Source: Palaemon carinicauda
Taxonomy: Eukaryota; Arthropoda; Malacostraca; Decapoda; Palaemonidae
DNA length: 64,000 nucleotides
Direction of reading: 5' to 3'
NCBI RefSeq assembly: GCF_036898095.1
Contig: NC_090759.1
Span: forward strand, 19,292,777 to 19,356,776
The translations under genes and the position numbers were made by a program. Shown piece by piece: positions 30,367 through 41,629 of this stretch. Numbering within the stretch: the stretch's first letter is position 1; each line of letters opens with the position of its first letter. A model generated the notes under the pieces. It was not told the origin of the DNA. It ran no database searches and saw only the letters and a list, made by a program, of their open reading frames with translations.

Positions 30367-32729
30367 ACCAAGCCATTCTTTCGTTTGTAGCTTTGCTGAC
30401 CGGTGTTATACCGTGTTATCTCTCGCTATCTTGGAACTATTTCGTCGCTATGATGTCTTCACCAGCCTCATCAGCTTCCGGAAAATTAAGTAATATCTTT
30501 AGATTGTGTAAATGTAAGCTCTTGCCAGTTTTACTCTTCGATTGAGATCGTAATTAACGTAACAAGAGCTGTTGCCAGCCGGATGGCGTCATGGAAGCAC
30601 TCGTTCTTCTTGTTCATTTAGTTATCAAGAACGATTTCCCGGCATTATTTCGCTTTAATAACTTTAGCTATTTAGATATTTAGCTAGGGAATTTCATATT
30701 ATGTCAATGTTGTCGAGGATTTGGCTATTTATGATCGAGCCTCACGAGTGCTAGTCTTCCTAGCCTAGGCACCTACACACTTCATGCATGATATAACCTT
30801 CCTGGACAAGTTTTATTGAAGCTCAGGCAATATTTTATACAATTAGGATATTACTGCATAACATTTTCCTCTTCCAAGATAGTATACAAGAGTGTTTCGG
30901 TGAATGATTCTCTATGCTCCTAGACTTAATAGCCTAGAGGCTTTAGTATACTTTCTTACATGTCCCTTATTGCTCTTGTATTGTCTTTTGAGGGGAGACT
31001 GACACCTCTTATACTTTTTAAGTCGATACTATCTCTAACGAAATCCAAGAGCAATTCCCCTTCCCTCTGATCAGCTTAGGCTACCCTCAGTTAACTGCTG
31101 CGAACTGTGTTCTGGCAAAATTTACTGGGGTGTTTTGTCTCTTTCTCTTAACCACTGACACGATTTTGAGCTGAGAACGGAAAATCAGAGTAAAGTCTGT
31201 GTTAGGCATCCTACTGTCTTAGTGAAATGGCTTCCCAAGTCAGGTTAGGTTGCCGTTCAGGAGGCTAGTCCTCCCTAGGCCATACTGGAGGTTCTTGTAT
31301 ATCAATTTCCTCCTTCCTCGGTCTGGCAGACAGTCCTGTACTAGTAGATCTTAGTATAAAGAAATGATTTCTTCCTTACTTAAGATCTCTGGTACCAGAT
31401 TCTGTTCTCTAGTGAGATTGTGTCCTATGGCTGGGGAAATAATTTCTCCTACTTGAGGTTACGTTATGAGATCAGAATCCTTCAAATTAGGTAATGCTCT
31501 AGGGTTTTACCTTACTTATAGGACTTCTACCCCTTCCCCACTGTCTCTTTTGTGTTGGATGAACCATCACCCTTCTGGCCGTTGTTCTACATTTGACCCT
31601 ACGGGTAATCTATAGAATTGGCCTGAGGTTCCCTGTCTGCTGCCGGCTGGGCCGGCTGCCGGCAGGTACCCTCATATCTTTGAGTGTGCTCTCCAGTCCT
31701 CCCTTGGACTGCATTCCATACCCCATATGAATGGGATATGGTTGAGTGGAAGCCCGAATATAATTCCCCCTTCCACTTGCACCCTCTTTCGGGATGTAGG
31801 CCGCAAAGGCTGAGCCTTTGCCGTCCCCCATCCTCTATTTCTCTCTGCCTTTCCATATACTGGGCCGGCCGCTGGCAGCTAGTAGCTGTTGTCGGCCATG
31901 TTAGGTGTCTGTCGGCTGGCAGTTACTCTGCCGCCAATTGCCGTGGGTGTCGCTGATCGACAACCCAACGACAATGAACATACTATGACCGGCTGCCGGC
32001 AACTGAGTTGTCGGCTGGCAGCCGGCCACCCAAAATTTATATAGTTGCCGCCGGTTGCCGCCGGGTCCTACTTAATAGAGATCCTTCGGCTGCTGGCGGG
32101 CAGAGCGGCAACTGCCGACCTGCCGCCCACTACTTTGAAGACAGTATCTGTTTCAAATAGCCCAGAATAGGCCCGGCATATGTCGGCTAGGCCGGCATGT
32201 GCCGGCGGGCCCGGCAGGTCCGGCGGGCCCAGCAGGTGCCGGGGGCCCGGCAGATGCCGGGGGGCCCGGAAGATGCCGGCAAGCCCGGCAATACTGGAGA
32301 CATGCTGCCACCAGTCATTGCTGTAGCCCAAAAGTTTTCCAACCTACAAGTGGTTCATGGGCAGCCAATTGTGAGACCATCATTTTTAGGGAGTGATTCT
32401 CCCTCCCAATTAATGGTTATTACCCATTAATTTAATCCCCTATATTGAACATGGAAGATTGTGTTAAGAAGACACCTTATATCCAAGGATATTATCTTCC
32501 CCTTGAATTAATTATGAATCTATAGTTCAATATTGGAGGAAGTCATAGCAATGGGCTGGCCAGGAAACACATGTAGGTGTCTTTCCTACTTTCTAGATTA
32601 CTCTATCCAAGCTAATATCAATTAAATATTAATTAAATATTAATTAAATATTAATTAAATATTAATTAAAATATGTATGCTGAAATCTGAGAATTTCACC
32701 GAATACTAATAGCTTTTCTCTCTTTACAG
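30367..32729 (+). promoter_or_regulatory. DIRS-2 leader: GCCGGC repeats, 11-bp minisatellite, splice acceptor
   Basis: About 2.36 kb without a long ORF. A short frame at 30450 (MSSPASSASGKLS) matches the DIRS-1 leader frame. 31640-32300 is a dense GCCGGC/CCCGGC array, with spacing near 12-15 bases at 32185-32290. 32615-32665 holds about five copies of an 11-bp ATTAATTAAAT unit. A TACTAAT branch-point-like word (about 32705) and a pyrimidine tract end in TTTACAG (AG at 32728-32729) directly before the gag frame. Confidence 0.6.
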
Positions 32730-34680
32730 GAGGAGCATCCCGTGTGCGGGAACAACTTTTGCAGGGTCCGTAGTAAGAGCTTCTACGGACATGGCATGTG
32801 CAGGGCCCATGCTCGCTGCGCAGTCACCAAAGGGGCTCTCAAGTACTGGGACCCACAGGTATGTACCCTTTGTGACAAACTGATTAAAGAGGCTTTTGAT
32901 GATCAAAAGTCTTCTGAGTCTAGGGATGCAGCTAGGGACACGCTGCGGAAATGGGTCAGGGGTTTTCAGAAGAACACTTCTGGCCCATACCTTCCTAATG
33001 AGAGGATGAGGGATTGTCTCTTCCCTAATGCATCTGCGGATGCAATTGTTCCCCAGGCTCAACCTGAGATCCTCTTAGTTCAGATTCCGGTAGAACCTGA
33101 CGTTTCGGATGCCTTTCAGAGCATCCAATTAGAGGACAACATGTCTGTTGTCTCAGAGGAGACTGAGAACAATCTCCTAGTGGATGAACTGGAGCAGGAG
33201 GATGAGATACCTTCTGAGACTAGAGTCGAGATAACCGAAATGATTTCGGTATCATCTGCAGCGGCGACTGGACCGACGCCTTCGATTTCTTCCACCGCAC
33301 CTCAGTTGGATTCCATTACAAGTACGCTACACTCGCTACTGTCCATGGTGCAGGACATTCAGAAGAAATCGTCCGAGAAAGAAGCATCTTTCCGGACGGA
33401 GATTCATCAGCTAGTTGCGTCATGTTTAGCCCCGAAGTTAAACATTAAGGACCTCCCCGCCTTCTCTGAGGTTAACCTATGGAGGTACGCAGAGCATATG
33501 CCTATGTCGGGGGGGGGGGGGGAAGATCTTCCTCTCAGAGAAACTGGGAACAGTTCCAGTAGAGGAAATTGAATTTTGGCCTAGTAAAGGGGCCTATCCG
33601 GATTGCTATGTCCGTCTGAGGACGGAACCAGCATCCAAGGTGGAAACAGAGCAGAAGAAGACGATTGTCCTTAATCTATCTAAGGCACAGGCGTTATATA
33701 CAACCACCTTGAAAGAGAGGGCCTTTACTACTTCCAAGATGCCGGCTCTCAGCAAAGAGCACACATCCTTTATTGCTGACTCCGAACGTGCCTTCCCCTT
33801 TATGGACAAAGGGTTTAAGGCAGCCTTAAAGGCAGTTGAGGCAGGGAAACCTTGCCCTACACTTGAAGAGTGTAGACCATTTTCCCTCGCCTTCCCTTCA
33901 GATGATAAGGATTGGAAGGATGTCCATAACACCTTCACAGTTGGGAAGCTAGAGGAAGATATCGCTGGACGGCAGTTCAACGAAGATCTCCCGAAGCTGT
34001 CAGAGTTTCTCCTGTGCAGGGAACAGGAGACTAAGGAATGTCTCGCTGCTTCCATGTCTCTGCAGACTGGCTTAGAGACTATGGCAAGCATCCCAGACAC
34101 CCCAGATATGTACATGGTCTTTGCCAAATCTCATTTGGCAACAGTCACCAAGGATTTATACAATTTTATTAAAGCCAGAAGGGCTTGTAGGGAGTTTGTG
34201 TTCGCTTCTGCTACAGTGAAGCACGAACCAAGGAAGCTGATAGCTTCCAATATCTGGGGAAAAGACCTCTTCCCAAGGGGAGTGGTCAAAGAAGTCGTAG
34301 ATAAAGCCGCTTCGGAGAATAGGAATCTCCTCTCCAAATGGGGCTTGTCCTCTAAAAGGAAATCTTCCGCTGATGAGGGTCCCCAGCCGAAGAACAAGTC
34401 AAAACGACCAAGAGTGCCCTCTTGGCCAAAGCAACAGCAACAGCTTCCCATGGCCACGATGCCCCAAACGGTGGCACAACCACCCCCCACCTTTCAACTG
34501 GTGCCACCAACGCTGGCGACCCAGTCGCCCGTGTTCACCCCAGTATTTGAAAGGCAATCAACTACCTTTAAGCCGAAGTCTCGAGGTTCCTTTTGAGGAT
34601 CCTCTAGACGCCCCTTCAGAGGTAGGGGCAACAAAGGTGGACATGGCCAAGGAGGCAAGTCTTCCAACCAGCACTCCAAG
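32730..34680 (+). pseudogene. DIRS-2 gag-like ORF, broken
   Basis: Open from the splice acceptor; the ATG present in DIRS-1 is replaced (CCC), so the first codon here would be GTG at 32742 or lie in an upstream exon. The N-terminal Cys/His cluster is kept (C-x4-C, YGH, C-x2-H-x2-C, WDPQ, C-x2-C). A 14-G run at 33509-33522 shifts the frame; the gag core resumes at about 33600 (YPDCYVRLRTEP, EDLPKLSEFLL, RRACREFVF, SNIWGKDLF). It ends with TGA at 34594-34596, after which the RG-rich tail (RGRGNKGGHGQGG) is still readable to about 34680. Confidence 0.8.
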
Positions 34681-36480
34681 TGAGATGCTGCCGGTAGGAG
34701 GGAGACTTCTCCGCTTCCGGGATCGTTGGACCTTCGATCCCTGGGCCTACAGCCTAATCAAGAAAGGACTAGGGTGGAGTTGGAGCTCAACTCCACCCAA
34801 CTTCCCTCAATTCTTCCAACACTCAACCCCCGTACTGGAAGAATATGTTCAGGAACTCTTGAACAAAAGAGTTATACGGAAGGCAAAGTCCATTAGCTTT
34901 CAAGGAAGGCTATTTTGTGTTCTGAAGAAGGATTCGGAAAAGCTCAGAGTCATTCTGGACTTATCACCACTTAACAAGTTCATAGTGAACCACAAGTTCA
35001 GAATGTTGACGCTTCAGCACATAAGGACCCTTTTGCCCAAAGGGGCATTCAGAGTCTCTATAGACATGACGGATGCATACTGGCATGTTCCAATCAACCG
35101 TCAAGTTTCCCCCTACCTAGGGTTCAAACTACAGAAAAGTAAGTAAGTTTTCAGAGCCATGCACTTTGGCCTAAACATAGCCCCAAGGGTATTCACAAAG
35201 CTTGCGAATGCAATCATTCATCAACTACGCCTGAAAGGAATCCAGGTGGTAGCCTACCTGGACGATTGGCTGGTGTGGGCAGCATCCGAGGAAGAATGCA
35301 TGCAAGCCTCCAAGGAAGTGATCCAGTTCCTGGAACACTTAGGATTCAAGATCAACTTGAAAAAGTCTCGGCTTTCTACAGCTCAAAAGTTCCAGTGGCT
35401 TGGTGTCCACTGGGACCTACTGTCACACTGCCTTTCCATTCCATCAAAGAAGAGGAATGAGATAGCAGGATCTGTCAAAAGACTCCTTCAATCCGACAGG
35501 ATATCAAGAAGGCAACAGGAGAGAGTGTTGGGGTCCCTCCAGTTGCCTCAGTGACAGATCCAGTATTGAGAGCACAATTAAAAGATGCATCAGGAGTTTG
35601 GAGAAAATACGCATCAAACGCTCGAAGATATCTACAAAAACCGATACCAAATCGTCTGCGATCACTACTCAAGCCATGGTCGGAGGCCAAGAACCTAAGA
35701 AACAAGGTACCCTTGAAACCACCTCCTCCAGCAGTCACCGTTCATACGGATGCCTCGAAGGAGGGGTGGGGAGGTCATTCTCATCTTCGGAAAGTCCAAG
35801 GAGCCTGGTCTCCCCTCTTCAAGTCCTTCCACATCAATTTTCTGGAAGCCATGGCAGTTTTTCTATCTCTGAAAAAGCTGAAACTTCGCTGCTTAATCCA
35901 CATCCGTCTGGTTATAGACAGCAAAGTAGTAATGAGATGGCTAAATCGACAAGGCTCGAGATCGCCTTACATAAATCAAGTGATATTGGCCATCCTTCGT
36001 CTAGCCAAGAAGAAGAGATGGCACTTGTCAGCAGTCCACACCTTCAAGGGTTCCGCAATGTGACAGTGGACGCTCTATCCAGGGTCAACCCGATAGAGTC
36101 CGAATGGTCTCTAGATGCAAGATCATTCTCTTCCATATTACACAAAGTCCAAGGACTGCAGATAGACCTCTTCGCAACGAGCGACAACAAGAAGCTACCC
36201 CGGTATGTAGCCCCGTACGAGGATCCTCTAGCGGAAGCGATAGATGCAATGTCCATAAATTGGAACAGATGGTCCAAGATCTACTGTTCCCTCTAACCAA
36301 CCTTCTGTTGAAAGTCCTCGAGAAACTGAGATCCTTTCAGGGGACAGCAGCAATAGTGGCCCACAAGTGGCCAAACAGCGTTTGGTTCCCTCTGATAACG
36401 GAACTACGCCTGAAGCTGATGCCGTTGCCGGAACCAGTTCTGACTCAGCAAGTGCAGAAATTGACTGTCTCCGTTTCATC
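34600..36480 (+). pseudogene. DIRS-2 RT, RNase H and Dam-like region, broken
   Basis: RT is readable as LPVGGRLLRFRDRWTFDP, GRLFCVLKKDSEKL, SIDMTDAYWHVP, then a stop at about 35144 before FRAMHFGLNIAPRVFTKL and the catalytic YLDDW (about 35255). A one-base loss at about 35548 (LQLPQ instead of LQFASV) shifts the frame. RNase H is full length here (HTDASKEGWGGHS, NFLEAMAVFL, VIDSKVVMRWL), followed by a two-base AC insertion at about 36042 and a continuing frame LQGFRNVTVDALSR. The Dam-like part (LQIDLFATSDNKKLPRY) ends in a further frameshift at about 36285. Confidence 0.85.
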
Positions 36481-37433
36481 AGAGAAAACCCAGAACCTTC
36501 ATCTCATGATTTTCTCGCCCTAGCGATCAAGAAAAGGTTTGGGATTTCTAGAGACAGTATTAACTTCTTATAAGAATACAAGTCAAAGTCAACAAGAAGA
36601 CAATATGAGTCTTCCTGGAAGAAGAGGGTGGCCTTTGTCAAGGCGAAGAATCCTGAGGAGATTTCTACGGATTTCTGCTTGTCCTTCTTCATCCATCTGC
36701 ATGAACAAGGTTTAGCAGCTAATACGATTACTACATGTAAATCCGCCTTAGCCAGACCAATACAATACGCCTTCCAAGTAGACTTCTCTAATGAAATCTT
36801 CAACAAGATTCCTAAAGCCTGCGCTAAACTTCGGCCTGCAGCTCCTCCAATGCCCATTTCATGGTCTTTGGATAAAGTTCTTCACTTAGCATCAACCCTG
36901 AACAATGAAGATTGCTCGCTGAAAGACTTGACTTGAAAGGTGATACAGTATTCTTATTTGCACTAGCCTCAGGAGCCAGAGTTAGCGAAATAGTGGCCCT
37001 CTCGAGGGATGATGGCCACATTCAGTTCACAGATAACGGAGAACTGAACCTCTTTCCGGACCAGTCGTTTCTCGCCAAGAACGAGCTGCCCACTAAGAGA
37101 TGGGGTCCCTGGAGAATCTGCCCTCTGAAGGAAGAAGCATCCCTCTGCCCAGTGGAATGCTTAAAGGTCTATCTTCGTAGAACTTCAGACATTAAGGGAG
37201 GTCAGCTTTTCAGGGGAGAGACTTCTGGTTCAACGTTATCCTTGAAACAGATAAGGGCGAAAATAACCTATTTTATACGCAGAGCGGATCCAGACAGTAC
37301 ACCCGCAGGTCATGATCCGAGAAAAGTTGCCTCGTCTCTGAATTTCTTTCAGACAATGTCGTTTGAAAGCCTGCGTGCTTACACTGGTTGGAAGTCTTCC
37401 AGAGTTTTCTTCAAGCACTACGCGAAGCAATAA
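36440..37433 (+). pseudogene. DIRS-2 tyrosine recombinase, broken
   Basis: Homologous to the DIRS-1 recombinase. Defects: a TAA within FL-EYK (about 36570), a TGA after LKDLT (about 36936) and a 5-base ACAGT insertion (about 36946). The catalytic half is open from 36912: ALASGARVSEIVALSRDD, GHDPRKVASS, FKHYAKQ, stop at 37433. DIRS-3 shares all three defects. Confidence 0.88.
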
Positions 37434-37457
37434 CAAGAAATAAAATTTCATGTGGTA

Positions 37458-37486
37458 GCGGCAGGCAGTGTTATAAAACCTGCCGC
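37458..37486 (+). other. Hairpin after the DIRS-2 recombinase ORF
   Basis: GCGGCAGG and CCTGCCGC form a perfect 8-bp stem around CAGTGTTATAAAA. Equivalent to 23253-23279. Confidence 0.6.
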
Positions 37487-38369
37487 TTGATTACTGCGAA
37501 GAACCGTGCACTAATTGGGACTTTTAGTGAAGGGTGTACATGATAGAATTTTAAGGTATATCATGTTGAGTATTGTGTTTAGGAAGACACTATAGACTGT
37601 TCTATCTATACAAGTGACATCAAGTATAATAAACTGACACAAGTGCCAGGCATTCTTATAAGCACAGTGTTCCTAGTAATAACAGCATACATAGTGAAAT
37701 ATTATATTTCCCTTTGAGCGGCTAATGTTTCCTTTTCAGGTGAAACTTATTTATTTTCTGTTATTACTGTTTATACTTTTACGCAGAATTGTTCAGCGTA
37801 AGATGTAATTGATTACAACCCTGATTTCTATTTTTGTAATAAACAATAGAAGGAATCTTTGAGTCTCTTTCGCCTCAAATATTCAAAATTATGTATAAAT
37901 CAGAGCACCCTGGATTCTCTTAATATTTTAGGAAATATTGGGGAACTATGGTTTCTACCATTCCAAGCAAACAGGTAAAAACTGATTGTACTAACTGTTT
38001 ATCTTACTGATTTAAGGTTTCCTACATGTATACAAACCTGTCTGTCTCTTTATATCCAGACTTCGGAGGATTCAGTAACCTATACAGGACTATACCATCT
38101 AAGTACAAACTATGCTTTACATATATAATGACACTAATATACATACTGTTTGCTAGATTATTCCTTGAACTCACAATCCTCGGGATTTTTCCTAAAGTGT
38201 ACCTAGACTTTTCCCTGTAGGAGCAGGAAGAACTGACATATTTTATGATCAGTTAATTGATGTATAACAGTAACATCAAGTGTCTCTGGTCCAGAAGACC
38301 AAATAGGAAATATTTATCTCGAGATAACGGCACTATTGAAAATGCACAGATACATTAATGCTCTGGTAA
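37487..38369 (+). other. DIRS-2 3' region
   Basis: About 880 bases with no gene recognised; AATAAA at about 37840 is a plausible poly(A) signal. Confidence 0.5.
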
Positions 38370-38466
38370 ACTTCCATCAGTACGACATAGCCTGAGCCCA
38401 AAAAACGGATTTTGAGTGAAGCCAAAAATCTATTTTTGGGTGAGGTAGCCATGTCGTCCTGATGGA
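38370..38466. repeat. Internal complementary region of DIRS-2
   Basis: Fused reverse complements of both element ends: GGCTATG-like left end (here ACATAGCCTGAGCCCA), then AACGGATTTTGAGTGAAGCC and GTAGCCATGTCGTCCTGATG. Confidence 0.88.
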
Positions 38467-38546
38467 CCCACCCTCTTTTTAACAAAAGGATAATGAATCC
38501 CTCCCTATGGTACTGTATCTGCAACACCCACAAGGCTACGATAAAT

Positions 38547-38924
38547 GGCATGGTGACGCCTCGCGGTGGCGATTCAGCGCACTATTTACAGTGCAGTAGG
38601 AGTGTCGAGAGCATCGCCTCTTTAATGACTCTCCTATATTCTTGCCACTTTTTCCCTTCCCTCTCGAAGCGAAAACGCTATTGGGGGTGTATATAGCTAT
38701 GAGACGTGTCAAAAATACTTCCTCTGATATACGCGATATCCCTTTTTAAATTTTAAGGGATATTCGCTCCAGGAGTTAGAATTCTGGATACCTTTGGTAA
38801 ATTCTCTGGGATATATCACTGTAGTCAAATATACCTAGGAAGCTACTAATGAAGGAACTTCCATCAGGACAACATGGCTACCTCACCCAAAAATAGATTT
38901 TTCGCTACGCTCAAAATCCGTTTT
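38547..38924 (-). repeat. Right inverted terminal repeat of DIRS-2
   Basis: Reverse complement of the left repeat with an extra outer segment ending AAAATCCGTTTT. The RTE-like LINE resumes at once. Confidence 0.9.
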
Positions 38925-38930
38925 CTAAAT

Positions 38931-39260
38931 CTTGTTTGTTTACCTCTCAGCCTTTCATAAATCTTTCTTTCTAGTCTCTTTAGAATAAGCATATTATATA
39001 TTTTCATGAACTGACGCAAGTGTGATGCCTCTGTAATTATTGCAATAAGTCAGGTCTCCTTTTTTAGCCATTTTCACCAACACTCCTAATTCCCATACAT
39101 CAGGTTTTGCCTCTTCACCCCACATTCTACAAAATAATCTTGTAAGTATTCTGGGAGTCACTTTATTTCCGGCTAACATCATCTCAACAAGTTATTCCAT
39201 CGTATCCAGGGGTTTTCCATCTCCTGAGTTTTTAATGATAGCTTCGACTTCAAACACGCA
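38931..39260 (-). pseudogene. RTE-like LINE RT, 5' part, separated by DIRS-2
   Basis: Minus strand: [47 protein letters not shown]. This is the RT finger region, upstream in the ORF of the fragment at 28920-30036. Confidence 0.8.
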
Positions 39261-39269
39261 CACGCACAA

Positions 39270-39298
39270 ACACACATATATATATGTATATATCTATC

Positions 39299-39391
<93 letters not shown>

Positions 39392-39398
39392 TATATAT

Positions 39399-39454
<56 letters not shown>

Positions 39455-39471
39455 GTATATATATTTATATA

Positions 39472-39550
<79 letters not shown>

Positions 39551-39699
39551 TGTATATATATATATCTATATATATATATGTATATATATGTATATATATA
39601 TATGTATTTATATTTATATATATACATATATTTATGTTTATGTATATATATTTTTAAATGTAATATGTATAAATATACATATATATGTATATATATCTT

Positions 39700-39793
<94 letters not shown>

Positions 39794-39815
39794 TTATATG
39801 TATGTATATGTATGA

Positions 39816-39894
<79 letters not shown>

Positions 39895-39895
39895 T
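39270..39895. repeat. Complex (TA)n/(TATG)n microsatellite, about 620 bp
   Basis: The longest simple repeat of the window; TA with TATG, TTTATA and TATC variants. ORFs rich in Tyr-Ile in this stretch are artefacts. Confidence 0.95.
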
Positions 39896-40635
39896 AGACA
39901 CCTTCTTTTTATTATGTAAGGGAGATGTGTGTATGTATGTGTGGTTACATGCGTGTACTAAATGTTTTCCCCTCACATTTTCTCCCATGAAGCGGGTCGC
40001 GCCAGAAGAGTTCAGACTTTTATTTAAGCAAGTCCTTTTGGCTGAGGCTGCTATGGCCACATGCCATTTATCTTGTCAACAGCAATTACTGGTATCCATT
40101 TACAACTATGTGGTTCTGATTTCTGCATTTCGGTCGCATTGCCCGGGACTGAAACCTGGGAATGCATTCAGGTCGGTGGACTTTCTGGAGATAGCAAAAT
40201 ATACCCGGTGTTTCCAATTTTTGTAAATATCAGTAGGCAGTACATCTCTATTGTGTGAACTTGTGCTAGATGCAGGTGTGTGAAGATAGCGGAGCGTGTG
40301 GAAAGAATAGGCCAGTCTATTCAGTGTATTTATGGGCAGAGAAAAAATTAACAGTAACTAGAGAGGGACGCATTGTAGTACTGTTTGGCCAGTCAAAGGA
40401 CCCAATAACTCTCTAGCAGGAGTATCTCAACAGGTGGCTGGTATCCTTGTCAACCTCCTATTTCTTTCTAAATAAACACCAGATACTAATGTTCAGTCCC
40501 ATCTATATAAAAAAAAATCATTTATCATGACCCTCCCGTAACACCAACAAAACTATCTCTTACCCTCTATGCCTGATTCATCCCAAAACATATGCACAGT
40601 TGCCAAACCTATCCTGTAAAGTGATATGCATTTAC
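39896..40635. other. Intronic DNA, possible SINE-like scrap, no gene
   Basis: About 740 bases between the microsatellite and an Ig exon. On the minus strand around 40140-40180, GGTTTCAGTCCCGGGC resembles an RNA polymerase III B box, so a decayed SINE is possible. Nothing else recognised. Confidence 0.4.
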
Positions 40636-40733
40636 CTTCCAATATTTCGAGAGGTTTTCTACCTGGCACGTAAAACTGGCCCTTTCTCCTTCGTTGACTG
40701 TGAGGCTCTTGACTTCTCCGACGAAAATAGGAC
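40636..40733 (-). CDS. Ig domain N-half exon (third domain)
   Basis: A 98-bp exon: acceptor TTCTTGTAATTAG before 40733, donor GTAAAT after 40636. Starts in phase 1 and ends in phase 0. It reads (G)PIFVGEVKSLTVNEGERAS, then FTCQVENLSKYWK: an I-set A-to-B strand segment with the first disulphide Cys. An earlier GTAGAA could act as donor, but it would leave only three residues between Cys and Trp; GTAAAT gives the normal 12. Its partner C-half is the exon at 27123-26913, about 13.5 kb downstream on the minus strand, across DIRS-2. Confidence 0.82.
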
Positions 40734-41027
40734 CTAATTACAAGAAAGGAAAGATGAAGGACGTGGGTATAACAGTAGGGAGAGAGAATAAGCGATTTTT
40801 TTTATCAGAGTTTCTTCCATGTATTTACAAGTTAATATAAATATATTGAGGTCAAATATATAATTTAAAAAAATGACCGAGGTTTGGAATCCAAACAAAA
40901 GATTGAAAAAAATATGAATTGTTATTTCAGACTCTATGGGCTAAGTGATTCATATGGGGAAATGAATAAGCACTGTGATGGTTACCATCTCAAAATAAGA
41001 TATATTTATCAAAAAAGAGTTACTTGC

Positions 41028-41226
41028 CAATTAACTTCAACGATCCAGTTTGACTAACTGGTGGGTGTGTTTTGAAGACACATTTGTATTGTCCTTGATC
41101 ATCCTTGGTGACGTTAGTAATTTTGAGGGTCCAGATCCCTTTGCTTCCCAAAAACGATATTCTTTGATCAGGAAGTTCCCACATCTTCGTGTCAGCTTTT
41201 TCTTTGTGTAATCGCAGCCACTTAAC
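41028..41226 (-). CDS. Ig domain C-half exon (second domain)
   Basis: A 199-bp exon: acceptor after a long pyrimidine tract (TTTTTTTCTCTCCCTCAG), phase 0 start, phase 1 end. It reads VKWLRLHKEKAD, ELPDQRISFLGSKG, WTLKITNVTKDDQGQYKC, then VSQTGSLKLIG. The phase requires a GC-AG donor (G followed by GCAAGTAAC at 41027); a GT lies four bases further on but breaks the phase with the next exon. It joins the N-half at 43583-43489 to give a full Ig domain with 12 residues between Cys and Trp. Confidence 0.85.
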
Positions 41227-41279
41227 CTGAGGGAGAGAAAAAAAGAAAGAAAACTAAACTCAAAGAGCCATGGAGAGAA

Positions 41280-41625
41280 TGATGATGTGAATAACATTAG
41301 GAGCGAGAAAAGGAGCGACATGGGTAGTAATGGATATCCTAACAACATAAAAAGAAACGGACCTGAGCAGGACATACGTCTCGTAATGAGGATGACAGAT
41401 AATAGATGGAGAGGAAGAATGGCACAGTGGGTTCCTAGAGATTGTAAACGAACCAGGGAAAGGAAGAGAAGACGATGGATTGACAAGCTAAGAATATTTA
41501 CAGGTACAGACAGGCAAAGAAAGACCATAAACAGATGGGACTGGAAGGACATGTCTGAGGCCTTTGTCCTGCAGTGGACTAGCAACGGCTGATCGATGAT
41601 GATGATGATGATGAATCTATGAAGT
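41280..41625 (+). pseudogene. LINE C-terminal fragment with (GAT)n tail
   Basis: Plus-strand frame: IRLVMRMTDNRWRGRMAQWV, RDCKRTRERKRRRWIDKLR, DMSEAFVLQWTSNG, stop, then (GAT)n. This is the end of an RTE/CR1-type ORF. A minus-strand fragment of the same family lies at 43610-43745. Confidence 0.75.
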
Positions 41626-41629
41626 AAAT

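Larger units (their letters stand above)
30037..38924 (+). mobile_element. DIRS-2: DIRS1-like element, dead, shared by both blocks
   Basis: Inserted into the RTE-like LINE. Same architecture as DIRS-1: inverted terminal repeats (30037-30366 and 38547-38924), internal complementary region (38370-38466), leader, gag, pol and recombinase. It is a related but distinct and more AT-rich subfamily. DIRS-3 in block B sits at the same site and shares its disabling changes, so both derive from one insertion. No target-site duplication is seen. Confidence 0.9.

Noticed and set aside
31599..32331. Gly/Pro/Arg-rich ORFs in the DIRS-2 leader
   Set aside because: They come from the GCCGGC array, and the frames are not kept between DIRS-1 and DIRS-2.
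30450..32742. Joining the conserved leader ATG frame to gag as a first coding exon
   Set aside because: Available GT donors are in phase 1 or 2, while the gag acceptor needs phase 0; no acceptable join was found, so it is kept only as an open question.
36504..36857. 117-codon minus-strand ORF conserved between DIRS-2 and DIRS-3
   Set aside because: Antisense shadow of the tyrosine recombinase; conserved only because the blocks are recent duplicates.
39235..39919. ORFs made of Tyr-Ile repeats
   Set aside because: Translations of (TA)n microsatellites; the same applies to the other TA tracts.
41037..41585. 182-codon minus-strand ORF with several hydrophobic stretches
   Set aside because: It overlaps the Ig exon in another frame and the reverse of a LINE fragment; the Ig frame has the motifs and splice sites.
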